A stretch of 64,000 bases of DNA, taken from the NCBI RefSeq assembly GCF_028527925.1, contig NZ_JAPESW010000007.1:1-64000 (forward strand). The letters run 5' to 3'. The notes beneath the pieces are model-generated. The model saw only the letters and a program-made list of their open reading frames with translations, was not told the DNA's origin and made no database searches. Positions 1-6,874 of the stretch are shown here, one piece after another. Both the position numbers and the translations under genes were made by a program. The stretch's first letter is position 1. Every line of letters begins with the position of its first letter. The stretch comes from Cellulomonas fimi (GTDB taxonomy: Bacteria > Actinomycetota > Actinomycetes > Actinomycetales > Cellulomonadaceae).

Positions 1-78
1 CCGAACCCGGAAGCTAAGCCCTTCAGCGCCGATGGTACTGCACTCGCCAGGGTGTGGGAGAGTAGGACGCCGCCGGAC
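1..78 (+). rRNA. rrf: 5S ribosomal RNA, 3' part only
   Basis: The first 78 bases match the 3' two-thirds of a bacterial 5S rRNA: the CCGAACxCGGAAGxTAAG block, the conserved GATGGTACTGC segment, and the terminal GGGAGAGTAGGxCGCCGCC end. The 5' third lies outside the window. As the last gene of an rrn operon it implies that 16S and 23S genes lie just to the left. The exact mature 3' end (about 78) is estimated from the closing stem. Confidence 0.93.
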
Positions 79-87
79 ACCATTCAG

Positions 88-119
88 AAAGAGCCACCCC
101 AGCGATGGGGTGGCTCTTT
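88..119 (+). terminator. rRNA operon terminator hairpin
   Basis: A perfect 14-bp inverted repeat (88-101 pairing with 106-119) closes on a GCGA tetraloop, a GNRA-type loop, only 9 bases after the 5S end. The downstream arm ends in CTCTTTC and runs into TGTTTCC, giving a short T-rich tail. This is the most typical intrinsic terminator in the window and ends the rrn operon. Confidence 0.9.
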
Positions 120-140
120 CTGTTTCCTGGATGTCCGCCG

Positions 141-184
141 CGCTGCGTTCTCTTCTGCTTCCCGCTGCGTTCTCTTCCGCTTCC
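141..184 (+). repeat. 22-bp imperfect tandem repeat
   Basis: Two adjacent 22-base units (141-162 and 163-184) differ at one position only (T156 versus C178). A third, decayed copy of the core CTGCGTTC occurs near 203. The repeat lies in the spacer between the rRNA terminator and the HIT gene and has no obvious protein-coding role. Confidence 0.75.
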
Positions 185-303
185 CGGTGTCCTCGCCGGC
201 TTGCTGCGTTCACGGCGGGGTCGCGTCAGCGTTCGGGCCGGCGTCCCGTGCCGTTCGGGCATTTTCCGTGCGCGGCGTTGCCGAGGTGCGAGAGGGTCCA
301 GGC

Positions 304-729
304 ATGACGGGCGAGGAGTGTCTGTTCTGCGAGATCGTGGCGGGCTCGGCCGAGAGCAGCCGGGTGTACGAGGACGACCGTGTGCTCGCGTTCATGGATC
401 TGCAGCCGGTGACCACTGGCCACGTCCTCGTGATCCCCAAGGCGCACGTCCCGGATCTCGCCGGTCTCGACGATGAGCTCGGCGAGGAGGTGTTCCGCGT
501 CGGGCGGCGGATGGCGGCGGCGCTGCGAGCGTCTGACGTGCCGTGCGACGGGGTGAACATGTTCCTCGCGGACGGGGAGGTGGCGTTCCAGGAGGTGTTC
601 CACCTGCGCCTGCACGTGTTCCCCAGGACGCCCGGCGACGGGTTCGGGCTCGTCGCCGACTGGCGTGTGAGGCCCCGAGACGAGCTCGACGGTGTCGCGG
701 CGCGCGTGCGAGCCGGTCTCGTCGCGTAG
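304..729 (+). CDS. HIT-family protein with altered active site
   Basis: The product is 141 residues, the usual length of a single-domain HIT (histidine triad) protein. These are nucleotide hydrolases or transferases that act on AMP-linked substrates. The N-terminal LFCEIVAG, the HVLVIPKAH strand and the DGFN-like region are in family order. The triad is H100-L-R102-L-H104, where most relatives read H-x-H-x-H, so the central histidine that normally attacks phosphorus is arginine. The codon is CGC, one base from CAC. The ATG at 304 is preceded by GAGAGG at 290-295; an open frame continues upstream to base 52 but looks non-coding. The family is clear, but ordinary hydrolase activity is doubtful. 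Confidence 0.88.
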   Translation: MTGEECLFCEIVAGSAESSRVYEDDRVLAFMDLQPVTTGHVLVIPKAHVPDLAGLDDELGEEVFRVGRRMAAALRASDVPCDGVNMFLADGEVAFQEVFHLRLHVFPRTPGDGFGLVADWRVRPRDELDGVAARVRAGLVA

Positions 730-789
730 AGGAGGCGTCGGGCGAGCGGGGTGGTGCCCCGCGTCGGTTCCGGGCCTGGACCCGGGTGG

Positions 790-2982
790 TCAGGCGGGCG
801 GGGCCTCCTCGGCGATGAAGATGACGGCGCCGAACGGGGGGATGCGGACCGACGCGGAGTACGGGCGGCCGTAGTGCGGGACCGGTTCGGCCTCGATCGC
901 GCCGAGGTTGCCGACGCCGGAGCCCCCGTACGACTCGGAGTCCGAGTTGAAGGCCTCGCGCCAGCGGCCGCCCGACGGGAGGGCCAGGCGGTAGTCCTCG
1001 TGCGGGACGCCGGCGAAGTTGATGACGACCGCGGCGGGCGGGCCGTCGACGGCCTTGCGGAGGTAGGCGAGGGTGTTGCGGTCGGCGTCGTTCGAGTCGA
1101 TCCACTCGAAGCCCTCGGGCGAGTGGTCGAGCTCCCACAGGGCCGGGTTCTCGCGGTAGACGCGGTTGAGGTCGCGGATGCTGTCGCGGACGCCGGCGTG
1201 CAGGGAGTCGTCGAGGGCGTGCCAGTCGAGCGACCGGGACTCGGCCCACTCGGTCTGCTGCGCGAACTCGCTGCCCATGAACAGCAGCTGCTTGCCGGGG
1301 TGGGTCCACTGGTAGGCGAGGAGCCCACGGACGCCGGCGAGCTTCTGCCAGTGGTCGCCGGGCATCCGCTCGTACAGGGAGCCCTTGCCGTGGACGACCT
1401 CGTCGTGGGAGATGGGGAGCACGAAGCGCTCGGAGTAGGCGTACACCATCGAGAACGTGACCTCGTGGTGGTGGTACCGCTTGTGGATGGGCTGCTCCGA
1501 GGCGTACCGGAGCGTGTCGTTCATCCAGCCCATGTTCCACTTCAGGCCGAACCCGAGGCCGTTGGCGTCGGTGGGAGCGGTGACGCCGGGCCAGGCGGTG
1601 GACTCCTCGGCGATCATGAGGATCCCGGGCGCGCGCTTGTACGCGGTCGCGTTGGCCTCCTGCATGAAGGAGATCGCGTCGAGGTTCTCGCGGCCGCCGT
1701 ACTTGTTCGGGCGCCACTGGCCCGGGCGGCGCGAGTAGTCGAGGTAGAGCATCGAGGCGACGGCGTCGACGCGCAGGCCGTCGACGTGGAACTCCTCGAG
1801 CCAGTAGACGGCGTTCGCGACGAGGAAGTTGCGGACCTCGGACCGGCCGAAGTTGAACACGTACGTGCCCCAGTCCGGGTGCTCGCCGAGCAGGGGGTCG
1901 GGGTGCTCGTAGAGCGGCGTGCCGTCGAACTGCGCGAGGGCCCACTCGTCCTTCGGGAAGTGCGCGGGAACCCAGTCGATGATGACGCCGATCCCGGCGC
2001 GGTGCAGCGCGTCGACGAGGTACTTGAAGTCGTCGGGGTGCCCGAAGCGGGACGTCGGCGCGAAGTACGACGACACCTGGTAGCCCCACGAGCCGCCGAA
2101 CGGGTGCTCGGAGACGGGCAGGAACTCGACGTGCGTGAAGCCGAGCTCGAGGACGTACTCGGTGAGCTGGTGCGCGAGGTCCCGGTACGAGAGGCCCTGG
2201 CGCCACGAGCCGAGGTGCACCTCGTAGATGCTCAGCGGGCCCGTGTGAGGGTCGCGCTGGGTGCGGGCGGTCATCCACTCGTCGTCGGACCAGGCGTGGC
2301 TCGACTCGACGACGACCGAGGCCGTGGCCGGGGGGACCTCCGTGCCGCGGGCCATTGGGTCGGCCTTCTGCCGCCAGGAGCCGTCGCGGCCGAGGATCTC
2401 GAACTTGTAGCGGGAGCCGGCACCGACGCCCGGCGCGAAGATCTCCCACACGCCGCTGTCGCCGAGCGAGCGCATCGCGTGCGTCGCGCCCTGCCAGTAG
2501 TTGAAGTCGCCGACGACGCGCACGGCCTGGGCGTTGGGCGCCCACACCGCGAACGACGTGCCCTCGACGTCGCCCAGGACGCCGGGGTAGCTGCGGACGC
2601 GGGCGCCGAGCACGGTCCACAGCTGCTCGTGGCGGCCCTCGCGGATGAGGTGGCGGTCGAGCTCCTGGACCGTCGGCAGGAAGCGGTACGGGTCGTCGGC
2701 GAGGTGCACGTCGTCGCCGTACGTGACCTCGATGCGGTAGTCCGGCACGTCGGTGCCGGGCAGCACGGCGACCCAGATGCCGTCCTGCTCGTGCTGCGCG
2801 GGCACGCGCGTGTCCGCGGTGATGATCACGACCTTGTCGGCGAGCGGGCGCAGCGAGCGGATCGTCACGCCACCGTCGCCGACGTGCGGACCCAGGACCC
2901 CGTGCGGGTCGTAGTACGCGCCGTGCGCGACCGCGCTCAGCGTGCCGGAGTCGACAGGGACGGGGGCGGGCGCCGTGCTCAT
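790..2982 (-). CDS. glgB: 1,4-alpha-glucan branching enzyme
   Basis: This 730-residue GH13 enzyme introduces alpha-1,6 branches into glycogen. An N-terminal CBM48-like module ([13 protein letters not shown], about residues 15-110; the [18 protein letters not shown] stretch near 145) precedes the catalytic barrel. The nucleophile is Asp406 in GLRVDAVAS, the acid/base Glu459 in AEEST, and [13 protein letters not shown] is the third GH13 signature. ATG at 2982 was chosen because the family N-terminus begins there, but AGGAGG abuts the start codon directly, an unusual spacing. A GTG at 3042 in frame is an alternative. It completes the GlgE pathway with the mak, treS and glgE genes at 14.5-20 kb, from which it is separated by the mannoside/galactoside island. 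Confidence 0.95.
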   Translation of the reverse strand: MSTAPAPVPVDSGTLSAVAHGAYYDPHGVLGPHVGDGGVTIRSLRPLADKVVIITADTRVPAQHEQDGIWVAVLPGTDVPDYRIEVTYGDDVHLADDPYRFLPTVQELDRHLIREGRHEQLWTVLGARVRSYPGVLGDVEGTSFAVWAPNAQAVRVVGDFNYWQGATHAMRSLGDSGVWEIFAPGVGAGSRYKFEILGRDGSWRQKADPMARGTEVPPATASVVVESSHAWSDDEWMTARTQRDPHTGPLSIYEVHLGSWRQGLSYRDLAHQLTEYVLELGFTHVEFLPVSEHPFGGSWGYQVSSYFAPTSRFGHPDDFKYLVDALHRAGIGVIIDWVPAHFPKDEWALAQFDGTPLYEHPDPLLGEHPDWGTYVFNFGRSEVRNFLVANAVYWLEEFHVDGLRVDAVASMLYLDYSRRPGQWRPNKYGGRENLDAISFMQEANATAYKRAPGILMIAEESTAWPGVTAPTDANGLGFGLKWNMGWMNDTLRYASEQPIHKRYHHHEVTFSMVYAYSERFVLPISHDEVVHGKGSLYERMPGDHWQKLAGVRGLLAYQWTHPGKQLLFMGSEFAQQTEWAESRSLDWHALDDSLHAGVRDSIRDLNRVYRENPALWELDHSPEGFEWIDSNDADRNTLAYLRKAVDGPPAAVVINFAGVPHEDYRLALPSGGRWREAFNSDSESYGGSGVGNLGAIEAEPVPHYGRPYSASVRIPPFGAVIFIAEEAPPA

Positions 2983-3215
2983 CCTCCTACCCAACCACCC
3001 GCGCGGTGTCTGCGCAGGTGGACGGCTTGGGGCGCTGGTCACGCGCGGGTCGTGTCTGCTCAGCAGGAGGAGGCAGGGTTCCGTGCGGGTATGGGTGCCG
3101 GTGCGGGGCGCGGAGCGCGCGGTGCCGGTCGCGGGGAGCGGTGTGGCGTGGTGCGGGGGCGCCGGTGCGCGGCCGCGGTCGTCGTCAGGGGGCGCGAGGA
3201 CGGCCGCGGTATGCG

Positions 3216-3245
3216 GTGCCGGGGAGTGTGGTGCCGGGGAGTGTG
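3216..3245 (+). repeat. 15-bp perfect tandem duplication in the glgB upstream spacer
   Basis: GTGCCGGGGAGTGTG occurs twice head to tail (3216-3230, 3231-3245). It sits in the 323-base gene-free stretch 2983-3305, between the starts and ends of two leftward genes. Apart from this duplication and the G-rich repeat at 3286-3323, I see no gene, clear promoter or RNA in that stretch. The base composition is extremely G-rich on the plus strand. Confidence 0.8.
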
Positions 3246-3285
3246 GCGGACGACGGGGAGGGCGGTGCGCCCGGGGCTCGTCGAC

Positions 3286-3323
3286 GGCGGGTCAGGCGGG
3301 GCGGGTCAGGCAGGGCGGGCGGG
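3286..3323 (+). repeat. 14-bp tandem repeat with G-quadruplex pattern
   Basis: Units 3286-3299 and 3300-3313 repeat with one mismatch, and the first six bases repeat again. The plus strand carries six runs of at least three G (3289, 3298, 3303, 3313, 3317, 3321). The last four have loops of 7, 1 and 1 bases, which fits the usual quadruplex rule. It straddles the stop codon of the leftward LacI-like gene. Function is unknown. Confidence 0.6.
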
Positions 3324-4157
3324 CGGTGCTGTCGTGCCGCGCGTGACGAGGCGGGGGAGAGGCGCCGTGTAGGACGTGACCGGGCCGTCGGCGAGGAGGT
3401 TGAGCACGCAGTCGGCGACCTGGACGCCCATGGCGTGCACGTCGAGGCTCATCGCGGACAGCGCGGGGCTCGCGAGGCGGCAGAGGGCCGAGTCGTCCCA
3501 CGCGAGCAGCGACAGGCGCTCGGGGACGGGCACGCCCATCTCCGCGGCGACGCGCAGGCCGGCGATGGCCATGACGTCGTTGTCGAAGATGATCGCGGAC
3601 GGCGGCGAGCCGCGGCCGAGCAGCGCGCGTGTCGCGCGGGTCGCGGACTCCTCGCCGTAGTCGCCCTCGACGACGCTGCCCTGCGCGCCCAGGCGTGCGC
3701 ACTCCGCGACGAACGCCTCGGTGCGGGCCTGGGTGTGCGCGAGCGTGCGCGGGCCCGACACACGGGCGAGGCGCAGGTGGCCCAGGCCGACGAGGTGGCC
3801 GACGGCGTCGCGCATCGCCTGGCCGTTGTCGATCCAGACGTTGGCGAACGGCAGGTCCGGCGTGGGCCCGCCGACGACGACCGTGGGGATGCCGAGCTCG
3901 CCCAGCACCGCGAGGCGGTGGTCCTCGAGCGCGAGGTTCACGACGACGACCGCGTCGACGAGCCTGCCCTCGCCCCAGCGCCGGTAGGCCGCGATCTCCG
4001 CGTCGTGGTCGGGCACGACGTGCAGCAGCAACGAGCGCCCCTCCACCGCGAGCGACTCCTCGATCCCGGCGATGAGCTCCATGAAGAAGGGCTCGAGGCC
4101 GAGCATCCGGGCAGGCCGGGCGAGGACCAGGCCGACCGCATCCATGCCGTGCGTCAC
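3306..4157 (-). CDS. LacI-type sensor protein lacking the helix-turn-helix
   Basis: The 283-residue product is a complete LacI/RbsB-type ligand-binding domain. It opens directly at the first beta strand (DAVGLVLARPARMLG), continues with the EPFFMELIAGIEE helix typical of LacI regulators, and has the DNDVMAIAGLRVAAEMG and LSLLAWDDS segments in place. The N-terminal helix-turn-helix and hinge (about 60 residues) are absent. The upstream DNA is occupied by the end of the beta-mannosidase gene, so no room is left for them. There is no signal peptide, so it is probably cytosolic. GTG 4157 is favoured because a -10-like TACGCT lies 7 bases upstream; ATG 4145 is the alternative. It could be a decayed regulator or a sensor acting through another protein. 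Confidence 0.8.
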   Translation of the reverse strand: MTHGMDAVGLVLARPARMLGLEPFFMELIAGIEESLAVEGRSLLLHVVPDHDAEIAAYRRWGEGRLVDAVVVVNLALEDHRLAVLGELGIPTVVVGGPTPDLPFANVWIDNGQAMRDAVGHLVGLGHLRLARVSGPRTLAHTQARTEAFVAECARLGAQGSVVEGDYGEESATRATRALLGRGSPPSAIIFDNDVMAIAGLRVAAEMGVPVPERLSLLAWDDSALCRLASPALSAMSLDVHAMGVQVADCVLNLLADGPVTSYTAPLPRLVTRGTTAPPARPA

Positions 4158-4180
4158 GCCCGCCAGCGTACTGGCGGGCG
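4157..4180 (-). promoter_or_regulatory. 24-base inverted repeat over the LacI-like gene start
   Basis: CGCCCGCCAG and CTGGCGGGCG form a perfect 10-bp inverted repeat around a 4-base centre. Read leftward, the centre contains TACGCT (4165-4170), a -10-like hexamer ending 7 bases before the GTG at 4157. It lies between the beta-mannosidase stop (4189) and the LacI-like start. It may be an operator, or an attenuating hairpin within the mannosidase transcript. Confidence 0.55.
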
Positions 4181-4188
4181 TGCGCAGG

Positions 4189-6720
4189 TCAGCGGGACGA
4201 CTCGAGGTCACGCGCGGCGCCCGCCGCGGTCCGCGGGGCGCGAGGGACGACGACGTCGTTGGCGGTGCGCAGGACGGGCGGTCGGGTCAGTGCCTCCGGG
4301 TCGGTGCGGACGGACGTGCGGACGTGGAACGAGACCGTCTCGCCCGCGGGGACGTCGACCAGTGCGGTGTCGACGAGCGCGTCGGGGTCGAACCGGTCGA
4401 CGTGCAGGGTCACCGAGCGCGCGAACGAGCGGGCGGTGACGTCGACCCGGTAGCCGTCCTGGACCGGCGTGACGCTCGCGGCGAGCGGTGCGGGGTCGAG
4501 CGCCAGGTCGACGTCGTCGACCCAGGTGTGCACCGTCTGCACGTCTCCGAGCCGCGCGACGAGCATCTCGCCCGCGGCGTCGTCGGGGGCCGCGACGTCG
4601 GCGGGCAGGGCGAACAGGCCGACGGACCAGGCGCCGACGGCGAGGGCGAGCTCGACCTCGGCGAGCGTCGTGCCGTCGAGACGCCGGCGGGACAGGTGCA
4701 CGACGCCCTGCCAGATGCTCGCGGTGTCGTTGACGACGGCGAGCATGTCGCGGCCGTCGCGCGGCTGGACCGTGAGGAGCCGCGGCGCGTAGGCGCGCCT
4801 GAGCGCGTGCCACAGCGGCTTCGGTCGCTCGTCGCCGTCGACCGCGGCCCACGACGTGACCGGCCAGCAGTCGTTGAGCTGCCAGACGATCGCACCGGCC
4901 GTCCGCGGCCACCACGAGCGGTAGTGCTCGATCGCGAACGACACCGCACGCGCCTGGTTGAGCTGCGTCGCCCAGTGCCAGTCGGCGAAGTCGTCGGGCA
5001 CGCCGAGGTGGGGCGCGAGCCCGCGGTCGAGCTTGCCGTTGCCGTCCTCGGCCTTCTGGTGCAGGAGGAACGTCGGGTCGTCCCTGGTGAGCGGGCCGCC
5101 GTCGTCGGGGCGGATTGCGCGCGTGAGCGTCGTCCACGTCGGCGGGCCCTGGAATCCGAACTCCGAGCAGAAGCGCGGGACGTCGTCGCGGTAGGCGGTG
5201 TAGTCGACGCGGTTCCAGACCTCCCACTCGTGGTGCGTGCCGTGGTCCGGGTGGTTCGGGTGGACCTCGTCGAGCGCGAAGCCCGGCGAGTACGGCGAGC
5301 CGTCGGCGTAGGGGCGGGTCGGGTCGAGCTCGGCGACGACGCCCTTGAGCAGCTCGGTCGCGAGGCGGTAGCCCCACGTGCGGCCCTGCAGCTCCTCCTT
5401 CCAGCCCCAGTCCACGAAGCCCCAGAGGTTCTCGTTGCCGCCGTTCCAGAGCACGAGCGAGGGGTGCGGGGTGAGGCGCACGACGTTCTCGCGGGCCTCG
5501 GCCTCGAGCTCGTCCCAGATCGGCTGCTCCTCGGGGTACGCGGCGCACGCGAGGAGGAAGTCCTGCCAGACGAGCAGGCCGCGCTCGTCGGCGAGCTCGT
5601 AGAAGTCCTCCGACTCGTAGATGCCGCCGCCCCACACGCGCAGCAGGTTGAGGTTCGCGTCGACCGCCTGGTCGAGCCGGCGTGCCAGGCGTTCGCGCGT
5701 GATGCGGGTGAGGAGGTGGTCGTCGGGGATCCAGTTCGCGCCCTTGACGAAGACCGGGCGCCCGTTGACGCGGAACGTGAAGGGGGTGCCGTCGTCGTCG
5801 GGGACCGTGTCCACCTCGACCGTGCGGAAGCCGATGCGTCGGGTCCAGGTGTCGAGCGGTTCGTCGGCGCTCGCGGTGCCGAGGGCGACGGTGAGCTCGG
5901 GGCGCGGCTGGTCGCCGTGACCGACCGGCCACCACAGCGGCGCGTGCGGGACCTCGAGGTCGACGACCGCGTCGGTCCGGTCGCCCGGGACGACGACCGT
6001 GACGTCGGCGCCGAGGACGCGCGCGCGGACCGTGACGGGGAGGTCGCCGCCCGGCAGCCCCGAGCGCTCGAGGTCGACGTGCACCCGGACGCGGCCCGTG
6101 CCGTCGGCGTCGACCGTCACCAGCGGGCGGACCTGCGCGAGCCGCGCGGTGCGCCAGCGCTCGACGCGCACGGGCTTCCACAGGCCCGCGGTCTGCAGGT
6201 CCGGTCCCCAGTCCCATCCGAACGAGCAGGCCATCTTCCGGACCATGTTGAACGGCTGCGGGTAGGCGAGCGGGCGAGACCCGAGCCGCTCCGCCTCGGC
6301 CTCGGCGTGCACGATCGCCGCGTGCAGGAGGACGCGCAGGCGCTGGGTGTCGGGGCGCACGAGGTCGCGTACGTCGTAGCGGTAGGAGCGGTGCTGGTTG
6401 GCCGTGCGGCCGAGCTCGTGACCGTCGAGCGTGACGGTGGCGACGGTGTCGATGCCCTCGAAGACGAGGTCGACGCGCTCGTCGGCAGCGGGGGCCGCCA
6501 GGTCGAGCTCGCGCTCGTACGCCCAGTCGGTGCGGCGCATCCACACGAGTGCGTCCTCGTGGCGGTCCAGGTACGGGTCGGGAATGAGGCCCTCGTCGAG
6601 CAGCGCGGTGTGGCTCGTGCTCGGCACGCGCGTGCGGACGCGGACGCCGACGAGCTCGGCAGGGACGGGGCCGGCGACGGCCGTCAGCGTCCAGCCGTCG
6701 CGGAGGTCCTGGGTGATCAT
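4189..6720 (-). CDS. beta-mannosidase (GH2)
   Basis: The 843-residue protein has the GH2 exo-mannosidase layout: an N-terminal jelly-roll sugar-binding domain (about 1-190), an immunoglobulin-like sandwich, a TIM barrel, and C-terminal beta domains. The acid/base is Glu430 in WNGGNENLWG and the nucleophile is Glu520 in CSEFGFQ. It releases mannose from the non-reducing end of beta-mannosides. No signal peptide is present, so it works on imported oligosaccharides. ATG 6720 has AGGAG about 10 bases upstream. Its promoter is the element at 6824-6854, shared with the ABC transporter operon. The alpha-galactosidase next door points to galactomannan side-chain and backbone degradation. Confidence 0.93.
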   Translation of the reverse strand: MITQDLRDGWTLTAVAGPVPAELVGVRVRTRVPSTSHTALLDEGLIPDPYLDRHEDALVWMRRTDWAYERELDLAAPAADERVDLVFEGIDTVATVTLDGHELGRTANQHRSYRYDVRDLVRPDTQRLRVLLHAAIVHAEAEAERLGSRPLAYPQPFNMVRKMACSFGWDWGPDLQTAGLWKPVRVERWRTARLAQVRPLVTVDADGTGRVRVHVDLERSGLPGGDLPVTVRARVLGADVTVVVPGDRTDAVVDLEVPHAPLWWPVGHGDQPRPELTVALGTASADEPLDTWTRRIGFRTVEVDTVPDDDGTPFTFRVNGRPVFVKGANWIPDDHLLTRITRERLARRLDQAVDANLNLLRVWGGGIYESEDFYELADERGLLVWQDFLLACAAYPEEQPIWDELEAEARENVVRLTPHPSLVLWNGGNENLWGFVDWGWKEELQGRTWGYRLATELLKGVVAELDPTRPYADGSPYSPGFALDEVHPNHPDHGTHHEWEVWNRVDYTAYRDDVPRFCSEFGFQGPPTWTTLTRAIRPDDGGPLTRDDPTFLLHQKAEDGNGKLDRGLAPHLGVPDDFADWHWATQLNQARAVSFAIEHYRSWWPRTAGAIVWQLNDCWPVTSWAAVDGDERPKPLWHALRRAYAPRLLTVQPRDGRDMLAVVNDTASIWQGVVHLSRRRLDGTTLAEVELALAVGAWSVGLFALPADVAAPDDAAGEMLVARLGDVQTVHTWVDDVDLALDPAPLAASVTPVQDGYRVDVTARSFARSVTLHVDRFDPDALVDTALVDVPAGETVSFHVRTSVRTDPEALTRPPVLRTANDVVVPRAPRTAAGAARDLESSR

Positions 6721-6823
6721 CGACGTGCGCTCCTGGGTCCGCGGGCCCGGCGTGCCCGCCCGCGTCGTCGCGGGCGGCCCGGCGTCTCCGGCGAGGAGTC
6801 GCGGGGGCGGCTGGTGCCCGTGC

Positions 6824-6854
6824 CATTGTTAGGCAACTGAATAAAGTAAGTCAA
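6824..6854 (-). promoter_or_regulatory. shared promoter/operator element, copy 1
   Basis: Read on the minus strand this 31-base element has TTGACT (6849-6854), a 17-base spacer, and TAACAA (6826-6831), pointing at the beta-mannosidase. It matches 27 of 31 bases with 13081-13111, in front of the ABC transporter operon. The conserved spacer core ACTTTRTTCA resembles ROK-family operator halves (from general knowledge of that family). It also lies 20 bases upstream of the alpha-galactosidase start, so one bound repressor could control both genes. Confidence 0.75.
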
Positions 6855-6874
6855 TCACATGCGAGACTGACCGC

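Noticed and set aside
751-3372. An 873-codon rightward open frame opposite glgB
   Set aside because: It is antisense to glgB, whose catalytic residues and domain order are unmistakable. The rightward translation has no recognisable domain.
4072-6840. A 922-codon rightward open frame opposite the beta-mannosidase
   Set aside because: Same kind of antisense shadow. The leftward gene has both GH2 catalytic glutamates.
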